A DNA stretch of 64,000 bases from Cryptomeria japonica (taxonomy: Eukaryota > Streptophyta > Pinopsida > Cupressales > Cupressaceae), in contig NC_081407.1 of NCBI RefSeq assembly GCF_030272615.1, positions 263,176,574-263,240,573 on the forward strand, written 5' to 3'. Below the pieces are notes generated by a model. That model was not told the DNA's origin and did not search any database. It was given only the letters and a program-made list of their open reading frames with translations. The position numbers and the translations under genes were made by a program. Shown piece by piece: positions 58,134-64,000 of the stretch. Numbering within the stretch: the first letter of the stretch is position 1; the number at the start of each line of letters is the position of its first letter.

Positions 58134-59949
58134 AAGGTCATTATTCAGGGTCAAATGTAAGATAATGGACAAAGTTTACAAAGTGATCATTTATTTAGGG
58201 TCAACAAACAACATTGTGTCATAAGAGGGAATGAGTAAGCTTAAATTTCAAAGGATACCTCACAACAACCCTTATAGAGTCACTTTCTTGAACAAAGGCC
58301 AACATGTCCTAGTCAATGAGCAAGCATGGGTGGATTTTACCATTGGGAGGTATAAGGACAAGGTGTTATGTGATGTCCCACCATGGATGCATGCCATCAT
58401 CTATTGGTAAGACCATGGAAATTTGATAGACAATCTATTCATGATGGAGCCAAGAATGCATACTCATTCAAGAAAGATGGAGTCACATTCAAGATTCAAT
58501 CTATCTTTGAGGAAGGTGAAAAGAGGGCAACGGGTCCTAATATTCTTTTGGTGAGTGAAAACCAGTTCTTGAAGACCCTTGAGGAAGGTGAAGGTATAGG
58601 GTTTGCATTAGTAATGAATCCTAAAGAGGAAGACAAGAAAGAGCAGCTAGATTTTCCAATAGAGGTCCAAGACCTATTGAAGAAATTCAAAGGCATAGTG
58701 AGTGACGGACAGCCAACCACCTTACCTCCTAAAAGAATCATAAGCCATCAAATAGACTTCATTCCCGAAGCATCCTTACCTAACAAGGCATCTTACAAAA
58801 TGACTCCCCAACAAAATGTTGAGATTGCCAAGCAAATCCAAGAGCTTTTAGACCAAGGCCTAATTAGGAAAAGCATTAGCCCTTGTGTTGTCCCTACCAT
58901 GTTAGCCCCAAAGAAAGGTGGTACTTGGAGATTGTGTACTAATTCTAGAGCTATAAATAGGATCACCATCAGATATAGGTTTCCAATTCCTAGAATAGAA
59001 GACCTAATGGATTGTTTAGGGGAAGCCAAATACTTTACCAAGATTGACCTTAAAAGTGGATACCACCAAATTAGGATTAAGGAGGGTGATGAATGGAAAA
59101 CTGCATTCAAGACAATAGAGAGTCTTTATGAATGGCTTGTAATGCCATTTGACTTATCCAATGCTCTAAGAACCTTCATGAGACTCATGAATGAGGTGAT
59201 GAAGGACTTTATAGGTAAATTTGTGGTGGTATATCTAGATGATATTCTCATTTTCAGTAAGGATAGGGCAGATCATATTAGTCATTTGCAAAATGTGCTA
59301 TAAAGATTGTATGATGAAAAGCTAACCATGAACTTGGACAAGTGTGAATTTGTTAAGGAGTTGGTTTACCTTGGGTTTGTGTTGTCTCAAGGAAAACTCA
59401 AGAGAGATCCTAGCAAGGTTGAAGCCATAGTAAATTGACCAACTCCTATGTCAGCAATAGAGGTGAGAAGCTTCCATGGGTTAGCTCAGTACTATAGGAA
59501 GTTCATTTGGAAATTTAGTGTTATATGTGCACCAATGTTAGACACCATTAGAGGTGAAATGAAGGCAAATTTTCAGTAGAATGAACAAGAAAATAGAGGT
59601 TTTAAAACTTTGAAGGAGAAGATAGCCACTCAACCGGTGCTAATGTTGCCTAGTTTTGAGACTCTTCACAGTGGAATGTGATGCAAGCAATGTTGCAGTA
59701 GGTGATGTCCTAAGACAAGAAGAAATACTAGTAGCTTTCCATAGTGAGAAGCTAAGTGATGCAAAGAGGAAATACTCCTCTTGTGACTTGAAATTATACA
59801 CTTTAGTGCAGGCTTTGAGGAAGTGGAGACACTATCTCCTTCCTAAGGAATTTGTAGTCTATACAGACAACCAAGCATTGAGCTTTCTAAACTCACAAGA
59901 AAAACTCAGTCATAAACACATGATATGGGTGGAATACATGCAAGCCTAA
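58134..59949 (+). pseudogene. Gypsy protease, reverse transcriptase and RNase H, frameshifted
   Basis: Protease remains lie near 58150-58500; the catalytic DSG is lost (VIIYLGSTNNIVS), so it is inactive. A frameshift precedes 58383. RT is open for 306 codons to 59303 with SRAINRITIRYRFPIPRIED, FTKIDLKSGYHQI and catalytic YLDD (about 59231-59242). Stops at 59301, near 59437 and near 59578 and a frameshift near 59655 follow. RNase H reads VECDAS and YTDNQAL (59656-59949). The order PR-RT-RNase H before integrase defines Ty3/Gypsy. Confidence 0.85.
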
Positions 59950-61470
59950 ACATTCACAATCAATCACAAAAAAAGGACAGTTAAATTGGGTTGCTGATGC
60001 ATTGAGCATAAGACTCTTGATAGTCCAAGAAATTCAATTGAAGAGCATAGGTGTTGATAGTTTTAGAGATCTATGCCCAGAGGATGAAGACTTCTCAAAT
60101 GCCTACAACATATGTAAAGAGTATCAAAATCATTTCCATAGTGAGTATTCTGATTTTACTTTGCAAGATGGACTACTATTTAGAGGTGGACAACTTTGTG
60201 TGCCTCAAGGCTCAATGAGAGAAAATATCATACAAGAGAAGAATAATGGTAGCATTAGTGGTCATTTTAGAGTCAATAAGACTCAAGAGTTGGTTCAGAG
60301 GTATTATTATTGGCCAAGGATGAATCAAGATGTGAAAAAGTATGTGGAGACTTGTATAATTTGCCAAAAGGCCATGGGTACTTCTTCAAATGTCAATTTA
60401 TACCAACCTCTTCCCATACCAAATAGACCTTGGGAGTGCATTAGTATGGACTTTGTAGTAGGGTTACTAAGGAAAAAGTAGAGATTTGACAACATTTATG
60501 TCATTGTGGATAGATTTAGTAAGATGGCCCACTTTTTACCTTGCAAGACTACTCATGATGCATGCCAAATAACTCATTTGTTCTTCAAGGAAGTAATAAG
60601 GATGCATGGTTTACCCATGAGCATTGTTTCAGATAGGGACTCAAAGTTCATGAGTCTTTTTTGGAAGACAATTTGGCAAAAGCTTGACACCAACCTATCT
60701 TTTGGATCAGCCTACCATCCTAAATAGATGGGTAGACCAAAGTGGTTAATAGGAGCTTGGGGAACTTATTGAGGTACCTTACCAAAGAGTATGAACATAC
60801 ATGGGATCAAGTGCTATCACAAGTTGAATATGCCTACAATGACACAATAAATAGGACCACCGGCAAGAGCCCTTTTGAAGTGGTCTATCGTGTTCACCCA
60901 AGGGGTATTTTGGAGTTGAGAGACTTAGGTAATGCAATAGCAAGAAGTGGATATGTAGAAGACTTTTCTTAGTCAATGAAGGAAGTACATGAATCAGTCA
61001 AGCAAGCATTAATGGAGAACACAAGCAAAATCAAGAAAAAAGTTGATGAAAGAAGGAAGAACCTACAATTCCAAGTACAAGATCTTGTCATGGTGCACCT
61101 AAACAAAGCAAGGCTACATCAAGGAGTACCTAACAAGCTTCAAATGAGAAGGTTGGGTCCATGTGATATTCTAGACAAGTATGGAGAAAATGTATACAAG
61201 GTAGACCTACCTAGTGACATAGGATTGTCATCAGTTTTCAACATAGCAGACTTGGTTACCTACAAAGGACCAATTCAAGGTTCATATTTCAATCACTCAG
61301 ATGTATCAGATGATGCAAACAACCTTCAACTACCAACAAAACCAAATCCAAAGGCTAAGAAGGTGTTGAGTTCAAGGATTGCCAAGAAGACAAGGCATAA
61401 AATCTATTGGGAGCACCTAATCAAATGGAAGGGTATGGATGATGCTGAAGATACATGGGTGCTTGTGTAA
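59950..61470 (+). pseudogene. Gypsy integrase and truncated chromodomain
   Basis: The zinc finger region is at 60236-60375 (GHFRVNKTQE, then CIICQKA; the expected first histidine is asparagine). The core has SMDFVVG and SDRDSKF with a stop at 60479-60481. The region of the catalytic glutamate, near 60722-60745, has a frameshift, a stop and a lysine codon where glutamate is expected. The C-terminal part (VNRSLGNLLRYL, NRTTGKSPFEVVY) continues after a TAG at 60970, and ends with chromodomain text HLIKWKGMDDAEDTWV. The chromodomain stops early at 61470. Chromodomains direct integration by binding modified histones. Confidence 0.85.
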
Positions 61471-63384
61471 TGCCCATACCCTAGTCGGACTTTTAAAACC
61501 CATTTAACCTTGATTGATTTCCTAGGTGGCATTCTTGAATGGTAGATTAACCGATATGCAATGTGTAGTTTAGATAATATAAATAAATTGTGCATACTTA
61601 TTATTGTGCTTTTGCATCGATTTTCGTGTAAATGTAATTGACTCCTAACCCTTGAGATAAATCTTGAGCTAACACCTTCATTGAATATGTATATGTATAT
61701 GCATGCTTGTATGAATTCATGGGTGCAGGGGATTGCAGGTACAACACCACTTAGGGAAAGGTTTATCCCCCTTTGGAATTTGCAAGGTTGAGTATGCTCC
61801 TTCATCTTTTGAATTCAGATTTAATGGTCATATAACTCTCGTCTTGCCTTAGCCATGGTTAGGTGAGCATCGTGCGTGGATTCGTGGAGCTTGCCTTTCA
61901 TTGGGATGCATGTCAAGAGACTTGGAAGACTTCCTTGATTTGCGTGTGATGCAGAGAGATCAACTCTGGAACTCTCCCTAAGGATTAAATCAACTCAAGG
62001 AGACACATCAAAGGATCCTCTACATGCTAGGTGATTCAAAACCAAACTCAACTCAACACACCCAACCAAGGATAACATCAAAATGGTTTGTTCCAACACC
62101 TCTATTGGTTTTAACACATCCCAAACACCATAAGACAAGGTTCTACACACCCCAAAACTCAGACTCAAACTCATAAACCAAACTTGCTCTTCTAGGCTCT
62201 ATTCCTTGTAGCCTCCAAATCGGGTATTTTCAACTTTTCTCCAAATCATCCCAAAACACTTGAAAAAAAAAATTACATATTTAGACACCCATTTGGATGT
62301 TACACAACATATCAGAAAACCAATATAGGTTGTTTTGGACGGACCCTTTGCTGTCCTCAAATGTGCCCCTTTTTAGCCTTAAAAGCCACCCACTTTACAA
62401 AGGAAGTACCAACAAAAATTAACACCAGATTAAACCATTTTGTACAGTCTCTTATTATGTTCCCAAACCAAGGATTTTTTAGGTCTTAGGTCTTGGTTGC
62501 ACTCCTAGATACCCAAACACCAAAAAAACCTCACTAAATCACCCTTTTCCCTAGGGCTTTCTAGAAATATCACTTCCAATCACTTCCAAGGCTCAACCAA
62601 AGTTCAAACACCTTTAAAATGGTGTGTCTAGACACTTAAATGCATAAAATACCCCCCTTGTTCAATTAGATTCTCTGCTGCTACACTCTAGCCTTCATTT
62701 TCACTCATTTCCAATCACTTTTCTTCAACTTTCATGCAACTTTCATGGTGTACACCTGCACTCTTCACTCCTTCCTGTCAATCATGGGTTAGTAAACTAT
62801 TGTACATGTTATTTGGCATCCAGCCTATGAGAATCAGACCTGTACATTCATAGGATGGATCCTTACATGCTTGGAAATTCACAAAATCAATGAAAAATCA
62901 CTGTCTTTTCTGGGACAGTCAGCAATAAAACAAAAAAATGATATATTTCAGACTTCCAAACGTGTATATCATGCAATGATAAATCAAAGGACCCCTCAAA
63001 GTGTAGAAAATTCAATCCCTTAGTCTACCAATGCAAAGGAAGCATGAAAAACTCAAGGAATTGACAGAAAATTAGAAGTTTTATTGTTGTTTTTGTATCA
63101 GTCCGTACAAATCCGTACCAGCATCATCCAACCACACAAAAATGACTTTAGGGACTTTATAATACCTTCCCCAACCAACTCCAACCAATATCCAACTAAC
63201 CCAAGTGATTAAAATGTCAAAACAACTCTAAAACCTATTTCCCACCAAAACTGAAACTAGTTGTTGAAATTCAAAATTTGAATTTTCAACTTTATTTCTA
63301 ATGTTTTTAATCCACTAAAACTTATCCCATTCAACTTATTTTGACATAATAAGATCATTAAATCACAATAAACTCCTATCCAAC
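61466..63384. other. Non-coding; LTR-like start TGTAATGCCC at 61466
   Basis: The chromodomain ends abruptly where TGTAATGCCCATACCC begins. That could be the Gypsy 3' LTR or another element inserted there. Its text does not match the candidate 5' LTR at 55245-56857 convincingly. There is no ORF and no clear second copy. Near 63101-63119 are two CCGTAC motifs. Confidence 0.35.
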
Positions 63385-64000
63385 CTATCTAGACTCCATC
63401 ATCCTATTACATTGCATTTTGGTCCTTAGGCCTTTATCAGGACCTTTAGGACTTTTACATAATTTATTGAATTCAACATTACAATAGGCCATTATAGGCT
63501 TCAAAACATTCCAATTGACCTCTAGTGATGTCATATCACTCTCCTTAGTCCTTGGTGTCCTCCTTTGTTCATTTGCCCTCCTGGATGCTCCGGCATCATA
63601 CTCCCCACCAATAAGAAAATTCTTGTCCCAAGAATTGCTCCAATGATCAGTCTGATTTCTTTTTGCTATCATCCTTTGAGTAGGGATCAGATAGTCCCCA
63701 AATGTGACCTGCTTCCTTCCTTTCCAACCTGTACTCACATCACAAAATGGATTAGAAACAAAACATGCTTTGGTGTGTCCTTGTCTAGGACATGGCTGCT
63801 CATAACTAGTCTGTACATTTGCTCTTCTCTGATCCACTTGCTGTACCTGCAACTTCTCTTTCACATCCACATATCCCTGCTCAACAATAGGACATTTTAC
63901 TGAACCAACTTGTACAAAAGATAAATCCCATAAATCATCATGAAGAGGACTATTCTTCCTCATAGTCTGCTGCAAATTAACTTCTTCCTTCCAACCAGTA
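63385..64000 (-). CDS. Unidentified ORF, open to the right edge
   Basis: The minus frame is open from the right edge of the window to a stop at 63385, about 205 codons. The first in-frame ATG visible is near 63963, but the frame continues upstream without a stop. The protein is basic and polar, with a TGWK motif twice (at the edge and near 63720), GDYLIPTQRM and GGEYDAGASRRANEQRR. I recognise no domain. In this context it is more likely part of a retroelement or a fragment than a host gene. Confidence 0.4.
   Translation of the reverse strand, partial: TGWKEEVNLQQTMRKNSPLHDDLWDLSFVQVGSVKCPIVEQGYVDVKEKLQVQQVDQRRANVQTSYEQPCPRQGHTKACFVSNPFCDVSTGWKGRKQVTFGDYLIPTQRMIAKRNQTDHWSNSWDKNFLIGGEYDAGASRRANEQRRTPRTKESDMTSLEVNWNVLKPIMAYCNVEFNKLCKSPKGPDKGLRTKMQCNRMMESR

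Overview
The window looks like intergenic DNA from a large, repeat-rich plant nuclear genome. It is AT-rich, I found no host gene, and nearly every recognisable segment is an LTR retrotransposon or its remains. The initiator-methionine-tRNA-type primer sites, Tork-type Copia, chromodomain Gypsy and long non-autonomous LTR elements all indicate a seed plant. The style of the LTRs (AT-rich, with a G-run followed by GTGAATCA) suggests a gymnosperm, but that is a weak inference.

Layout. 1-3235 is the 5' part, on the minus strand, of an LTR element with a coiled-coil, multi-zinc-knuckle Gag and a second conserved ORF but no visible pol. 3236-4020, 37890-38729 and 46768 to about 47500 are pieces of one older host repeat (called R here), split by two later insertions. 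4021-37889 is the main feature: a tandem array of a Tork-type Copia element, with seven LTRs alternating with six internal domains on an exact 5119-bp period. One 5-bp target duplication (GATTC) flanks the whole array. Units are called A-F; C is truncated, and all carry one or more in-frame stops. Unit F is interrupted by element G (30755-35928, ATTTC target duplication), a minus-strand non-autonomous element whose Gag-protease is fused to an acidic domain of unknown type instead of integrase and RT. 38730-46767 is a second minus-strand element of the Gag-plus-conserved-ORF kind, with 1.17-kb LTRs and five CCHC knuckles. 47512-48480 is a decayed ORF of an older element with hydrophobic segments and a G-patch-like motif; a relative lies inverted at 3236-3519. 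49030-52090 holds a degenerate LTR and a decayed Gypsy integrase/chromodomain. 53330-54500 is an uninterrupted relative of R. 54510-55165 is a decayed Gypsy gag. 55245-61470 is a decayed chromodomain Gypsy element (gag, PR, RT, RNase H, IN, chromodomain). The right end has low-information sequence and an unidentified minus-strand ORF open to the edge.

Likely order of events: old Gypsy elements and R, then one Copia insertion into R, tandem amplification of Copia (apparently including a two-unit duplication), decay of the units, and a later insertion of G into unit F only. The two multi-knuckle elements also entered the R region independently. No element in the window is wholly intact. Units A and B each have a single in-frame stop in an otherwise open 1347-codon polyprotein frame.
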